This document shows positions 34,201 to 45,337 of a DNA stretch of 64,000 nt, piece by piece (the stretch's first letter is position 1; each line of letters begins with the position of its first letter). The notes below the pieces were generated by a model. The model made no database searches and was not told the DNA's origin. It was given only the letters and a program-made list of their open reading frames with translations. The position numbers were made by a program, and so were the translations under genes. The DNA lies in contig CAMGYJ010000002.1 of NCBI GenBank assembly GCA_946122785.1, forward strand, positions 67,481,703-67,545,702, given 5' to 3'. This stretch comes from Linum tenue. Its lineage: Eukaryota; Streptophyta; Magnoliopsida; Malpighiales; Linaceae.

Positions 34201-35630
34201 CTACTTCTGTTGTTGGCTGCCGCTGGGTTTATACAGTAAAAATGAATCCAGATGGCACAGTTGATCGGTATAAAGCTCGCCTTGTAGCACAAGGTTTTAC
34301 TCAGGAATATGGGGTAGATTATGGAGAGACCTTTGCCCCAGTTGCTAAGATGTCGACGGTTCGCACTTTACTTGCTGTTGCCTCTCATCAGAACTGGCCT
34401 CTTCATCAATTAGATGTAAAAAATGCTTTTCTTCACGGTGATTTAGAGGAGGTTATTTACATGGAACGTCCACCGGGATATGATATAGGGACTTCTGATC
34501 AGGTTTGTCGTCTTAATCGTTCCTTGTATGGTCTTAAACAGGCGCCCCGCGCCTGGTTTGAGAAGTTTCATGCTACCATTTCACAGCTGGGATTTCGGCA
34601 AAGTCAAAATGATCCCTCACTCTTTACTCGGACTTCTGCGGCTGGAATTGTTGCTTTGTTGCTTTATGTTGACGACATGGTAATTACTGGATCTGATCTT
34701 GAGGGGATTTCTCGGCTTAAGGAAGGTCTGCATTCTGCTTTTCAGCTCAAAGATCTCGGTGAACTGTCTTATTTTCTAGGCTTGGAGGTGACGCGCGACT
34801 CTCGGGGCCTCTTTCTCAGCCAACGAAAATATATTGCTGATTTGCTTGATGATCATCGGTTTGGTGACTGTCGTCCGGTATCCACCCCTATGGAGTTAAA
34901 TGTGAAGCTTAGTCGAGACTCGGGTGAGGCATTACCTGATGGTACAGCTTACCGTAGTATTGTTGGCAGCCTCATATACTTAGCAGCTACTCGTCCGGAC
35001 ATATCTTATGCAGTACAGGTTGTTAGTCAGTTCATGGCTGCTCCGCGGTCTGATCATCTTGCTGCTGTTCATCGTATTCTACGCTATTTGCAGGGCACTC
35101 GGGATGTGGGTATTCGGTTTCCATCCAATGGTTCTCTGGATCTTCAGGCTTATTCTGATTCAGATTTTGCCGGCTGCATTGATACTAGGCGCTCAACTAC
35201 TGGTTGGTGTATTCGCTTGGGTAACTCTTTCATTTCCTGGCGATGTAAAAAACAGGATAAAGTTTCTAAGTCCTCTACAGAAGCAGAATATCGAGCCATG
35301 TCTGATGCTGCGTCCGAGCTCATGTGGCTACGACGACTTTTACAGGATCTTGGTGTCACTTGTTCTTCTCCAATGGACCTTTTTGTTGACAACACCAGTG
35401 CTGTGCGCATTGCTGTTAATCCGGTTCTTCATGATCGCACGAAGCACATCGAAATTCATGTTCATTATGTCCGTGATTTGGTTAGTTCAGGTGATATCAC
35501 TCTGCATTATATTCGTACTGAGGATCAGGTTGCTGATATATTTACGAAGGCCTTCTCCACCAGTCGTCATTGGTTCCTGTCGAGCAAATTGATGCTTTCC
35601 GACCAACATCAATTTGGGGGAGGCTGTTAG
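31233..35630 (+). pseudogene. Copia gag-pol polyprotein with two in-frame TAG codons
   Basis: One continuous frame from ATG 31233 (MDSDRPSVRL) to a TAG formed at the 3' LTR junction (GGC TGT TAG). Gag has two CCHC knuckles (cysteines from 31995 and 32052; CHFCHERGHPKKHC and CVYCKRSGHIILEC). Protease has WLLDSACFNHMT (Asp at 32412). Integrase has the HxnH...CxxC region, then HTDL, RSDPGGEF and NGLVERKNRH (D-D-E). RT has FLHGDLEEVIYMERPPGY and LYVDD (34665-34676). RNase H has YSDSDFAGC and STEAEYRA. Two single-codon breaks: TAG at 31629-31631 in gag and TAG at 33069-33071, where copia elements usually have Trp (DLWGP). No frameshift. The start at 31212 lies in the LTR/PBS junction and was not used. 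Confidence 0.93.
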
Positions 35631-35950
35631 CGGGTTAATAAGCCCATTAATTGTTGTACATTAGCCCATTAATTATAGGCTTGGGATCCATGAAACCCAT
35701 GCAGATGTGTTGGACGTGTAGAGGCTAGGGTTATGTTTTTGTTCTCTGTTGCCTTCTTTGTGAGGCGGGTGCAGCTTGTATATAAGGTTGAGATAGCTGC
35801 TGTGTAGGGTAACACGAACTGGAGAATAAGATTAGTAGCTGAAGGGTTTTCACTCTTCCGTGGATTAGTCCTGGACATTCCAGGGATACCACGTAAATCC
35901 GGTTGTTCTCGCTCTTTAATTTTGTTCCGATTATTTCCGATAGTTTAACA
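35625..35950 (+). repeat. Copia 3' LTR
   Basis: 326 bp, one visible substitution from the 5' LTR; supplies the polyprotein stop codon. Confidence 0.95.
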
Positions 35951-35955
35951 TATAA

Positions 35956-36495
35956 AAGAAAAGATACGTTATTGTAAGAGACAGTGAACTCACCACTATG
36001 ATGCAAACTAGGGTCATTCATATCATGCATCAATGGTTTGTGTATTTTAAAACTTACACTCTATCCCTTCCTCTAAAGTCACTCTCAGCATGTGCATGCG
36101 CTTCTTGCGATAGTGATTTAACTAGCTAATGCGTACTTTCGCTTCAACCCATTGTCTAATCAATGATATAACAATCAAGGATTGATATTTACTCGTAATC
36201 TCGTATCATAAATTGTTGATCAAGGCTCCCCAATGAGACAGATCTGGGGCAGGTACTTCGATACCAATATCCATCTCGTGACAGATCGGGTAATTATCAC
36301 AGTACGCGATCCAAGGAGCAGAAGACACGAATTCACATGTACAGTAAGGACATAAAAAAGGAAAAAAGTTCCTCTCCAAGAGAGCCCCATTTAGCAAGTC
36401 AATCAAAGACAGCGTTTGTTAGCACAAATCCTGGCCAGCGGGAACCTTAACTCGGATCGACAACATACACAACAGCATTTCTTAGCTAATTAAGT
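35956..36495. other. Mixed sequence and duplicated 3' flank of DUF26 copy 4
   Basis: 36340-36495 matches the 3' flank of other copies (agtcaatcaaagacagc-like, cctggccagcgg, cgacaacatacacaacagca). The rest is unrecognised. Confidence 0.5.
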
Positions 36496-36565
36496 TCAAC
36501 AAAACTTTTCCTTCTCATATCTAACACAACACTGCTCCGTCCCGTACTGAGCTCCGTCTTTACCA
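36496..36565 (-). pseudogene. DUF26 copy 4, C-terminal piece
   Basis: Encodes YGKDGAQYGTEQCC and RYEKEKFC plus stop (TGA 36496-36498), ending abruptly at 36565 where a Helitron begins. The other piece is 38603-38967. The two pieces total 435 bp, exactly 145 codons including the stop, so apart from the insertion the reading frame is intact. Confidence 0.85.
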
Positions 36566-38602
36566 TTCGAATTAGTTAGAATTATTAAAACACAAGTTCT
36601 TAAAAATTACCATAAAATCGAGATTACTGTTCCTTAAGAAAAAATCGGAATTTACTGTTCACTATGGGATTTTATAATCATATGTGGGCGTTTTTATGTG
36701 AACCTGAGTTCACCATATTAGGCTAGGCAAGTATGACCGTTGATTTGAGCCCATAAAGAAACGGCGACAACTCGCCTGCTACTTTTTTTTTTTGCGTATC
36801 CCTTCTCTCTTTTTCGTTACTTTTTACCCAATTACTTTCTTTCCTATCTACAGTCAAGACCCATCAATCAACCTCTCTCTCCCTCTCCCATCCCTATATT
36901 CTATGCAAACCCCCACAACTGATCACGATATATCATTCCCATTTCCCAATCTATCAAGCCTCCTCTCTCTCTCATTTGTTAATTATCAAGGTTGTCAAAC
37001 CGGTTTATACTGTTGTATCGGTTTGGCAAGTAGAATTGTACGATCGGTGGTATAACCAGTTTGTGTCGGTTCATGCCAGTTTAAAAAAATGAGAAAATAA
37101 TTAATATCCAATGTATCTAATCATATATAAAACATATTTGTGGACAATTTAGTTACAATCCAACAAATATCATCAATTTTTAACTATTACATTCATAAAA
37201 TGAATAATAAATTAATTATCTTATTCATTAAATTCATTAAAATGATGTCATTTTACTTAGAATGTGTAAGTCGATCATACTGGTGGTGTCATATGCCGGT
37301 TTCATGACCGGCACAGGTTGAATCAGGTTCAACCTGGTGGCATGCCACCGGCATGACAACCAAGATTAAATGTGTATGAAGTTCTTCAATTATATTTGCA
37401 AGCATTTATATTAGCATCAGTTTGTCAAATACGAAATTAAACTTTAGATTTGTAATTATCCAAATAACATTATTCATTGAACAATTGGAACTTTATATTC
37501 TAATTTTCATGGCCAAAGGGCAAAGGTCATGTTCTCAAATTCCAATAACTCCTAATGATGATGCATGATTTAAGCACATATGACAAATTTATGCAACTTC
37601 TAACTCACCAAATATAATGATTTTCTATTATTATATATTGCTTTTTGTTGCTGTATTTCCTTTTTTTTTTTTACAATTGTGAACAATTTCATTCAAATAC
37701 ATAAGACAAACTTTACAATAAAATTTAGTATGTGATTATTCCAATTTGAGAAAAGTTTGTTTCGCCTTCTTAAATGAATAGAGGCTAAATTAGTACAAAC
37801 TCATGTTTAGATAACGAACTCAGGTACTCTCCAGGTTTAGTAGACCTTGCTGCTAGAAACTGACACGTGGGATTGAGGTTCCTGAATAATAAAAAAATGT
37901 CTTGATGAAAACTTCGGCTGAGTTATAACATATGGTTGGCTGTATGCACAAACAAATGAGAAATTGCGTGTATTATCTTCCCAAACTCTATTCCATGATG
38001 TAACTACTAAATGTATTTGATTTAATTGTTGCATCTTCAATTTCATGAATTCCTTTATTATTAACTTGATTCTGTAAATAAAGTTCATAACTTAATTCCT
38101 TATTATTATCCTCCATCAATTTGTATTACACAAAGTTTCGTAAGGTAAGTTCAAAACAACTGTAATTACAGTAAATAAAATATTCACAATATCAATTTAC
38201 ATTAGGTAAAGATTTCATAAGATAAGTTAAATTTTACATAATTGTTTAATCAAATGTGACAATTTTCATAATTTGATTTTATTATTAGACCATACATTAC
38301 ATATAATTTATCTAACACCGATATGTAAAAGTTATGAAATTACATATATATTACGTCAAACTTATGGAATAATAGTTATTTCTTATGTAGCAATCAAACA
38401 AACTTTAATTATATTAACTACAATATTCATCATATAATCCATTATGCACTACACAAAGGTTTAAGTTAACTTCTACATAATAGTTTAAACAAATGTGCTC
38501 TCTTCTTGCTTGATGTGATAATTATTGTTTATATATCAATTAAACAAGTGTATATCAGTATACGTAAATCTTACCGCCGCAAAGCGCGGGCTAAAAAACT
38601 AG
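36566..38602 (+). mobile_element. 2.0-kb Helitron inside DUF26 copy 4
   Basis: The right end has a GC-rich hairpin (CCGC-AAA-GCGG, 38575-38590) and CTAG at 38599-38602, followed by host T. The left border, fixed by comparison with copies 5 and 6 (which read ccataacaat without interruption), is host A at 36565 followed by TTCGAATTAG. Insertion is between A and T with no target duplication, as Helitrons do. The 5' end is TT rather than the common TC. The interior is AT-rich with no Rep/helicase frame. A smaller foldback (CAAGGTTGTCA...TGACAACCAAG, about 36987-37364) may be a nested MITE. Confidence 0.88.
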
Positions 38603-38967
38603 TAACAATTAAAACGCATCAGTTTAGTCGCGCTTGTTAAGCATTCACCGCATTTGGGATCATTGGCATCAGCACAAGAATAATGTACGTAGGCGTCTGG
38701 TACGGTACTTGAAGAAGAATAGAACCGCCCGCACGCTATCGGGGATTTCAGTTGCGAGAATATTTTTCTCTGCACGGATGGGAAGGCCGTGTCGGTCGGA
38801 CTACAAAACCATTCGTGGGAGGCACCGCACAGTGGATCGAGGCCAGCTTCAGCAGAGAAGATCATCATTACACCGCCGTGGATGCCTTCGTTGATCGTTG
38901 TGAGAATTAGTGACGACATCAGCACTGTGGCCATTCGAGCTTCCGAGCGACCAACCTGCACGCCCAT
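38603..38967 (-). pseudogene. DUF26 copy 4, N-terminal piece
   Basis: Start ATG 38965-38967 (MGVQVGRSEARMATVL), secretory leader, then LDPLCGASHEWFC, YVHYSC, CGEC (7-residue C4-C5 loop) and RFNCY, where the codon for Tyr is cut by the Helitron. Two of the ten family cysteines and the CC motif are in the detached piece downstream. As it stands, translation would run into Helitron sequence and stop, giving a protein without its C-terminal disulfides. Confidence 0.85.
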
Positions 38968-38976
38968 CTCTTTCTC

Positions 38977-39004
38977 TGCCTGTCTGTCTGTCTGTCTGTC
39001 TGTC
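38977..39004 (-). repeat. (CAGA)n microsatellite in the leader of copy 4
   Basis: Plus-strand tgtctgtctgtctgtctgtc directly upstream of the ATG. The other copies have (GA)n in the same place. The upstream reading-frame extension it creates has no ATG. Confidence 0.8.
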
Positions 39005-39049
39005 TGCACGTTTAGCTAGCTAATATGTGTTCTGAGTAAAGCGGGCTAG

Positions 39050-39056
39050 CTTTATA
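39050..39056 (-). promoter_or_regulatory. TATA box of DUF26 copy 4
   Basis: TATAAAG on the minus strand in the conserved upstream context, about 83 bp before the ATG. Confidence 0.55.
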
Positions 39057-39286
39057 AATTAATTGGGCGAGAAAACCCCAGCGTAGGAATTTTAGGATAT
39101 ATTGATTAGCCAACCTACAAAACCGCCTCTTCTCTCTTTACAAACCCCGGCAAGATACCCTAAAACATAGATACGTACGTATCTTGGCACCTAAGTGCTT
39201 CTTTGTGTGCCGGAATTCCAATTCATCCGGATAACAGCCTTATCACTGAATTACTATATATACGGTAATATCCAAATGCACTCTTG

Positions 39287-40988
39287 ACCTTTTTTATATA
39301 TAAAACTGAGGGTTATAGGTATAATATGCCCCTTTATTATGATGTTTTATCAAACATGCCACTCTACTATTTTTTACATCAAACATGCCCATATGCTTTG
39401 AAAAAATTATCAAATATGCCCTTCTGTTAAACATTCAATTGAAAAAAATCGTCAATCATGGTTGAACATTGATTTAGACTACCCGACATCTGCAAATGTG
39501 AGCGAAAATGTCAGTTTTGTCTCCCGTTTTATTTCTCTGAGTCTCTTCAAAATGAAATTATTTGAATTATTTGGCTATACAAAAGAACCAAAAAAAATTC
39601 TAAATTGAAATTATTTGGGATATTTTAGACATTTGTTTCTCCCAAACCAAAGTTCGGCTTTAGTTAACGGTTTTTGGATGGAAATTTTAACAGAAGGGCA
39701 TGTTTGATAATTTTTTCAAAGTACAAAGGCATGTTTGATGTAAAAAATAGTTGAGGCATGTTTGATAAATCGTCATAGTAGAGGGGCATATTTTACCTAT
39801 ATCCCTAAAGCTGAAGTATAGTTACTATTGCCTAAAAATATACTATTTTTGATATTTTATATTTTATTAAATTACAAATTAGTCCCTATAACATATATTT
39901 TACATTTTGATACCCCAAATTTAATTTTAGTGTAAAATCATTGAATAATTATGTTTTGGTGAAAAGGGTTGACTGTTGTATTGACATCCAAATAAAAGAA
40001 TTGGTCAAAACTTATCCATCATCTACTTCCTCTTCGTTTCATTTTTCACTCGCCTTCCATATCTCTTTCTTTATTTCTTTCTTTGCTTTTTTCGTCTAAC
40101 CCTAATTAGTATACTATTTTTATGTCGAGTCCAAGTAAAAACAAATATATATGGTTATTACTTATTAGAAAATCGTCATTTTTCACTATGGTATTTGAAG
40201 GCTTGAAATTTTAAACGAGTTCAAGTTTGTATTCATTATGCTTCTCTCTAGAGTTTTTCTTTTTTCACCCGGGCTAGAATTTTCTACAATTACATGGAAT
40301 GTTTGACTAGGTATCTACACATATCAAATAATTAGTTTCCATTTTTCTATAAAAAACTAAATAATTTTCATCATAAATACATCACCATAAAATGAATTAA
40401 TCCTCAACTATGCAAATTAAAGTTCGGTATCTAAAGTTAATAGATATTTATATTTATAACATAAATTTATTTTGTTTTGGCATAGAAGTCCTCAAAATAT
40501 TGTTGGAACATTACATTTTAGTACATAAAATATTTATGTATTACATTTTGGTACCTAAACTTTTGAAGTTCTACAAATAGGTCTAATTTTTGTATGTGTA
40601 ATTAAAATACCCTCGAACAAATGGGTATTCATACTCAGCTCGTACACATTTAGATTATGGAAGTAAATATCCACACTCTACCCAAACCCATCTACAAACT
40701 TCCAAACCCATATATACGTCACCCATACCCTACCCATAATCAATGAGTCTACTTTGGTTTAGGTAAATATCAGTTATTAGCCAAAATTTTAACTTTTTTT
40801 AAAATTGGATGTTGACCGCTATATATCTCTTCTTAGTCAATATCATAATGTCAAGTCAATATTACTAACAAAAATGCTAACAAAAAAATAATTTTAGACT
40901 AATAACACTAACAAAACATCATATCGGATCACATAATGCATGCCCATACGTCATCTTCTCCGCGCCAAGGCGCGGCATCACCACCTAG
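39287..40988 (+). mobile_element. Helitron, left arm of a head-to-head pair
   Basis: The 3' end has a perfect hairpin CCGCGCC-AA-GGCGCGG (40960-40975) and CTAG at 40985-40988 before host T. The body is an inverted relative of 41067-42151. The 5' border (T-rich, near 39287) is approximate. A MULE-type MITE is inserted near its 5' end (39310-39805). No coding region. Confidence 0.78.
39310..39805. mobile_element. Long-TIR MULE MITE
   Basis: Ends GGGTTATAGGTATAATATGC and its near inverted complement, with similarity continuing for about 100 bp on each side. The element is flanked by 9-bp repeats taaaactga (39301-39309) and taaagctga (39806-39814). The sister Helitron (41067-42151) lacks it, confirming the borders. 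Confidence 0.85.
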
Positions 40989-41066
40989 TAGTAATATAAA
41001 CTTCAAGAACCCCCAGCCAGCCAGGGCGATAATGATAGTGCCCAGTATTATCATTTTCAATATAAA

Positions 41067-42151
41067 CTAGTGGCGATGCCGCGACTTATCGAGGAGCGGA
41101 GATGGCCTATAGGCATGTATTATGTGACTCGTTATGGTGTTTTTTTAGTATTTTTTAGTCTAAATTAATTTTTTGTTAGCAATTTTGTTAGTAATATTGA
41201 TTTGACAATAAAATTATGACCGAGAATAGATATATGGCGACTAACATCAAATTTTAAATTTTTTGCTAATAAATGATATTTACATAAACCCAAGTAGACT
41301 CATTGATTATGGGTATGGTATGGGTGACGAATATATGAGTTTTGAAGTTTGTAAATGGGTTTGGGTAGGGTATGAATATTTACTTTCATAATCTAAATGT
41401 GTATGAGTTGGGTACGGATTGGATATCCATTTTATTCGAGGGTGTTTTAATTGCACATACAAAAATTAGACCTATTTGTAGAAATTCAAAAGTTAAGGTA
41501 CTAAGGGTTATGGAAGGCGAGTGATAAAATTAAACGAAGGGAATGCAGATGATGAAAAGGTTTTGACCAATTTTTTTATTTGAACGTCAATACAACAGTC
41601 AATTCTTTTCACCGAAACAATTTATTGACACTTGCTTATGTAGATGTCGCACATTCTGTTACATGTAGTTAGTAGAAGTTTGTTTAGTACCCTGTAAATG
41701 TGCTAAATGAGTTTAGAAGTTTGTTTAGAATAGTTTCTCTTTCATCATTTTTTTTAACGTGTCATGTAATGAGCAAATATAAAATGGTCTAATCCTCTCC
41801 TACTGTTGAGTGATACATCTTGTATGGTACAAACTAAATTTATACTTTTATGTTATGGTGGATTGGATTTATGGATTGGTTCACAAGGATTGTGAATTGA
41901 ATTCATGGATTCAAGTGAAATCTAAACATTGAACCATTATGTGAAAGTAAAAAATTGTACGTACGAAAAATCTCATAAATTTAGATACCAAAACATAATT
42001 ATTTGATGATTTTACATTAAAATTAATTTTGGGTATCAAAATGTAAAATGTACATTATAGTGACTAAGTTGTAATTTAATTACATTTACGATATCAAAAT
42101 GTAATAGTTATGCAACAGTAACCTCACTTCAATTTTATATATATTAATAAA
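41067..42151 (-). mobile_element. Helitron, right arm of a head-to-head pair
   Basis: On the minus strand it ends GCGGCATCGCCACTAG before host T, matching the GCGGCATCACCACCTAG end of the left arm. The 5' border at 42151, by the A|T rule, is followed by tggcacactctc, which is host sequence also seen near 42340. The arms are alike over about 1 kb, separated by 78 bp of duplicated-unit sequence (40989-41066). Confidence 0.8.
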
Positions 42152-42769
42152 TGGCACACTCTCTAAAGATTGGTATTGTTCGTGGTATCAGCTCAATAAT
42201 TTATTTGCAAGTGTGAAGATTATGAATTTTTTTCTTCTTCAAAAAAGTAGAGTTATATATGGTAATGCTCAGTATTACCATGTTATCGCTGGCGGTTCCA
42301 GTATTCTCATCTTCGTAATATAAATGGCACATTCTCTAAATATTAGTATTGTTAGTGGTATTAATTAGCCCAATAAATAATTTGCAAGTGAGAAGATTAT
42401 GAAAAAAAATTTCAAAAAGAAGTGTTATATATTAATTTGTTTACTAACTGATAAATCTTTAATTTTAATATTTTCACAACCCATAGTATATATGGTTGAT
42501 TTGCATACTTTTTTATTGGTAGAAGTTGATTTGCATACATGATATAAATGGCGGTGTCCTATTTCGACGGTTAGTGTCTACCAACATAGATAACCTGGAT
42601 AGATAAATCCATATTAATAACTAGTTTAGTTTTATTTCTACCGCATCTCTTCCCCCGTTACATATATCGACGAGTCTTTAAGCCTTTGTTCGTTGGCACG
42701 AAACCTGGCTAGCGGAAACCTTAACTCGGATCGACAACATACACAACAGCATTTCTTGGTAAATTAAGC
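42152..42769 (-). repeat. Duplicated flank of DUF26 copy 5
   Basis: Holds upstream-unit text (cagtattaccatg, ggcggttcca) and the 3' flank (catatatcgacgagtcttta, also at 1253). No gene. Confidence 0.65.
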
Positions 42770-43201
42770 TCAACAAAACTTTTCCTTCTCATATCTAACA
42801 CAACACTGCGCCGTCCCGTACTGAGCTCCGTCTTTGCCATAACAATGATAACGTATCACTTCGGTCGCCCTTTTTAAGCAATCAACGCATCTGGGATCAT
42901 TGGCATCAGCACAAGAAGAATGTACGTAGGCGTCTGGTACGTCTCCTGAAGAAGAATAGAAGGGCACGCACGCCATCGAGGGTGTCAGTTGCTCGAATAT
43001 TTTTACCTGCACGTCTGGGGGAGAAGAGTCGTTCGGACTACAAAACCATTCGTCGGAGGCACCGCACAGTGGATCGAAGGTAGCTTCAGCAGAGATGATC
43101 ATTACACCGCCGTTGAAGCCTCCGTTGATCGTTGTCAGAATTAGCAACGACATCAGCAATGTGGCCATTCGAGCTTCCAAGCGACCAACCTGCACGGCCA
43201 T
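42770..43201 (-). CDS. Gnk2/DUF26 secreted 10-Cys protein, copy 5
   Basis: Intact, single exon, 143 residues; ATG at 43199-43201 after a GA-rich leader. The leader peptide (hydrophobic from about residue 12 to 36) ends SAEA. Cysteines are at 46, 54, 78, 97, 105, 108, 120, 133, 134 and 143. Motifs: DPLCGASDEWFC, AYVHSSC, CVDC, GAQYG, QCC, RYEKEKFC. It belongs to the NDP (7-residue loop) subtype with copies 1, 4, 6 and 9. The TATA position (43264-43270) reads CATAAAG, weaker than in other copies, so expression may be lower. Secreted defence lectin-like role inferred from the Gnk2 family; Gly and Gln replace two mannose contacts. Confidence 0.85.
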   Translation of the reverse strand: MAVQVGRLEARMATLLMSLLILTTINGGFNGGVMIISAEATFDPLCGASDEWFCSPNDSSPPDVQVKIFEQLTPSMACVPFYSSSGDVPDAYVHSSCADANDPRCVDCLKRATEVIRYHCYGKDGAQYGTAQCCVRYEKEKFC

Positions 43202-43270
43202 CTCTATCTCTCTCTCTCTGTAGCTAGCTAATATGTGTCCTGCGTTTAAAGCGGGCTAGCTAGCTTTATG

Positions 43271-44032
43271 ATATTGTCAGATGGATGTGGTCACATTGGA
43301 ATATACAAACACCGCCTCTGCTCTCTTTGCAGACCCCGGCAAGATACTTGTATAACAATGAAGTCACATTGGAACATACACACATCGCCTCTTCTCCGTT
43401 GCAGACCCCGCCGGCAAGATACCCTAAAACATATCTCATAGACACGTACGTATATCTTGTACATAAGCACATCATTCTGTGCCGGAATTCCAATTCACCT
43501 GAATAACAACATTACACCGGGGATATCCAAATCCTGAGCCCTCTTAACACCTTGTAATATAAACTTCAAGAACCCCCAGCCATGGCGATAACAATAATGC
43601 CCAGTGTCATGTCCATGATTTGATTGAATTACTACTTATTAGAGCTTAAATCGATAAATAATTTCAGCATGGTTGACACTTAAAAAAAAACAATAATGCC
43701 CAGTATTACCATGAAGTAAATGGCGGTTCCATGAAGGTCGGGGTTGTCGGGTTCATCACTTGACATAGATGATTAAGATCCATCTATTGGTAGAATGGGT
43801 GCAACAGGAGCCAAAAATTATTGCATAAATCTTGGACACTCTTGCAGTAGTTTCCAACATTCTTCGAATTTCTAGTCATTTTTCGTGTCTGCCTTGAAAA
43901 TAGCCTTCGCTTGATTCGTCTAAACAATTAATTAGAAAACAATACACATGATTAAAAATAAGAACACTAAAAGTATATCATCTGCTTGGTGGATTTGGAT
44001 TTGCACTCCTCAATGCCGCTCACGACTTATAA
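43271..44032 (-). repeat. Duplicated upstream flank and unassigned sequence
   Basis: 43310-43580 repeats a piece of the upstream block twice (two tcacattggaa... gcaagata segments about 60 bp apart). The rest is unrecognised. Confidence 0.55.
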
Positions 44033-44352
44033 CACTACAAAAAAAGGGTTTTGCAACCAAAACCTAAAAGCTCAAAATTGGTTAATACACCTTCTGTGGC
44101 CAAATATTTTTGGTTGCCAATATTGGTCACAATAGATGCTTTACGAATTCCAAACGCAACCAAAATGAGAATTGGTAGCAAAAAGAAAAGCAATCACCAC
44201 CAATTTTGTAGATGGTAAAATTCTTAACTTTTCTTAACCATTTTTATTTGGTTGTCATAGTCTATTCTTGGTTGACAAGTGTAAGTGATTGGTTGCCATA
44301 AATACCAATGACAACCAATTCTTCGCCACCAATTTATTTTGGTTATGAAAGT
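44033..44352 (+). mobile_element. Truncated CACTA end
   Basis: Begins CACTACAAAAAAAGGGTTTTG and carries many AACCAA/TTGGTT subterminal words, but no opposite terminus. It runs directly into the 3' flank of DUF26 copy 6. Confidence 0.65.
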
Positions 44353-44380
44353 CTAAACAGCACTTCTTAGGTAATTAAGC

Positions 44381-44803
44381 TCAACAAAACTTTTCCTTCT
44401 CATATCTAACACAACACTGCTCCGTCCCGTACTGAGCTCCGTCTTTGCCATAACAATGATTATCTATCAGTTCGGTGGCCCTTTTTAAGCAATCATCGCA
44501 TTTGGGATCATTGCCATCAGCACACGAAGAATGTACGTAGGCGTCTGGTACGTCTCCTGAAGAATAATAGAAGGGCAGGCAGGCTATCGAGGGTGTCAGT
44601 TGTACCTTCAAGTCTGGGTGAGCAGCGTCGTTCGGACTACAAAACCATTCGTCGGAGGCACCGCACAGTGGATCGAGGGCAGCTTCAGCAGAGAAGATGA
44701 TCATTACACCGCCGTTGAAGCCACCGTTGATCGTAGTCAGAATTAGTAAGGACATCAGCACTGTGGCCATTCGAGCTTCCGAGCGACCAATCTGCACGCC
44801 CAT
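44381..44803 (-). CDS. Gnk2/DUF26 secreted 10-Cys protein, copy 6
   Basis: Intact, single exon, 140 residues; ATG 44801-44803. Secretory leader ends FSAEA. Cysteines are at 47, 55, 75, 94, 102, 105, 117, 130, 131 and 140. Compared with copy 5 it lacks three residues between cysteines 2 and 3 but is otherwise very close (YGKDGAQYGTEQCC, RYEKEKFC identical). Same NDP-loop subtype. A TATA element is at 44866-44872. Apoplastic antifungal/lectin-like function is an inference from the family; the mannose triad of ginkbilobin-2 is reduced to the Glu. Confidence 0.85.
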   Translation of the reverse strand: MGVQIGRSEARMATVLMSLLILTTINGGFNGGVMIIFSAEAALDPLCGASDEWFCSPNDAAHPDLKVQLTPSIACLPFYYSSGDVPDAYVHSSCADGNDPKCDDCLKRATELIDNHCYGKDGAQYGTEQCCVRYEKEKFC

Positions 44804-44865
44804 CTCTCTCTCTCTGTGTTAGCTATCTAATATGAATGTGTCATGCGTTAAAGCGGGCTAGCTAG

Positions 44866-44872
44866 GTTTATA
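44866..44872 (-). promoter_or_regulatory. TATA box of DUF26 copy 6
   Basis: TATAAAC on the minus strand, about 63 bp upstream of the ATG. Confidence 0.5.
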
Positions 44873-45337
44873 ATATTGTCCGATGGATGAAGTCACATTA
44901 GAACATACAAACACCGCCTCTGCTCTCGTTGCAAACCCCGGCGGCAAGATTCCCTAAAACATATATCATAGACACATACGTATCTTGCACATAACTACTT
45001 CTGTGCCGGAATTCCATTTCATCCGAATAACAACATTATCAATGAATTACTATATACTAGAATGGATGCCCGCCTTTGTGCCGGAACATTTCATTGCATG
45101 TTATAATAGTATTCTTTAGACCAGAATGCACGCTTTAGATTTTTAAAATATTCCAAGAAAAAAATCGTACCATTCAAAAAATGATAATATATAATATGAT
45201 CAAGTTGCAACACAAACAATCCCGTTAATAATAAGCATTTGAAACAACTATTATTTATAATTAGGGCTAATACCATTATAACACTCGAACGCACTCTGAT
45301 ATGGATGCGAGGTCCGATAATATTTTTAATCAGGCCC
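44873..45337 (-). repeat. Duplicated upstream flank, then a MULE terminus fragment
   Basis: 44880-45060 is the usual upstream block. Near 45263 GGGCTAATACCATTATAACA resembles the terminus of the MULE at 19768 and abuts the cut end of copy 7. Confidence 0.5.

Larger units (their letters stand above)
30887..35950 (+). mobile_element. Nearly intact Ty1/copia LTR retrotransposon
   Basis: Two 326-bp LTRs (30887-31212, 35625-35950), TG...CA, that I find to differ at one base only (attctg against attttg). The element is flanked by TATAA on both sides (30882-30886, 35951-35955). PBS TGGTATCAGAGC at 31213-31224 matches initiator tRNA-Met; the polypurine tract tttgggggagg lies just before the 3' LTR. 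Domain order PR-INT-RT-RNH defines copia. One LTR difference in 326 implies a very recent insertion. Confidence 0.95.

Noticed and set aside
38968..39009. N-terminal extension of copy 4 encoded by the (CAGA)n repeat
   Set aside because: No ATG in it, and all paralogues start at the later ATG.
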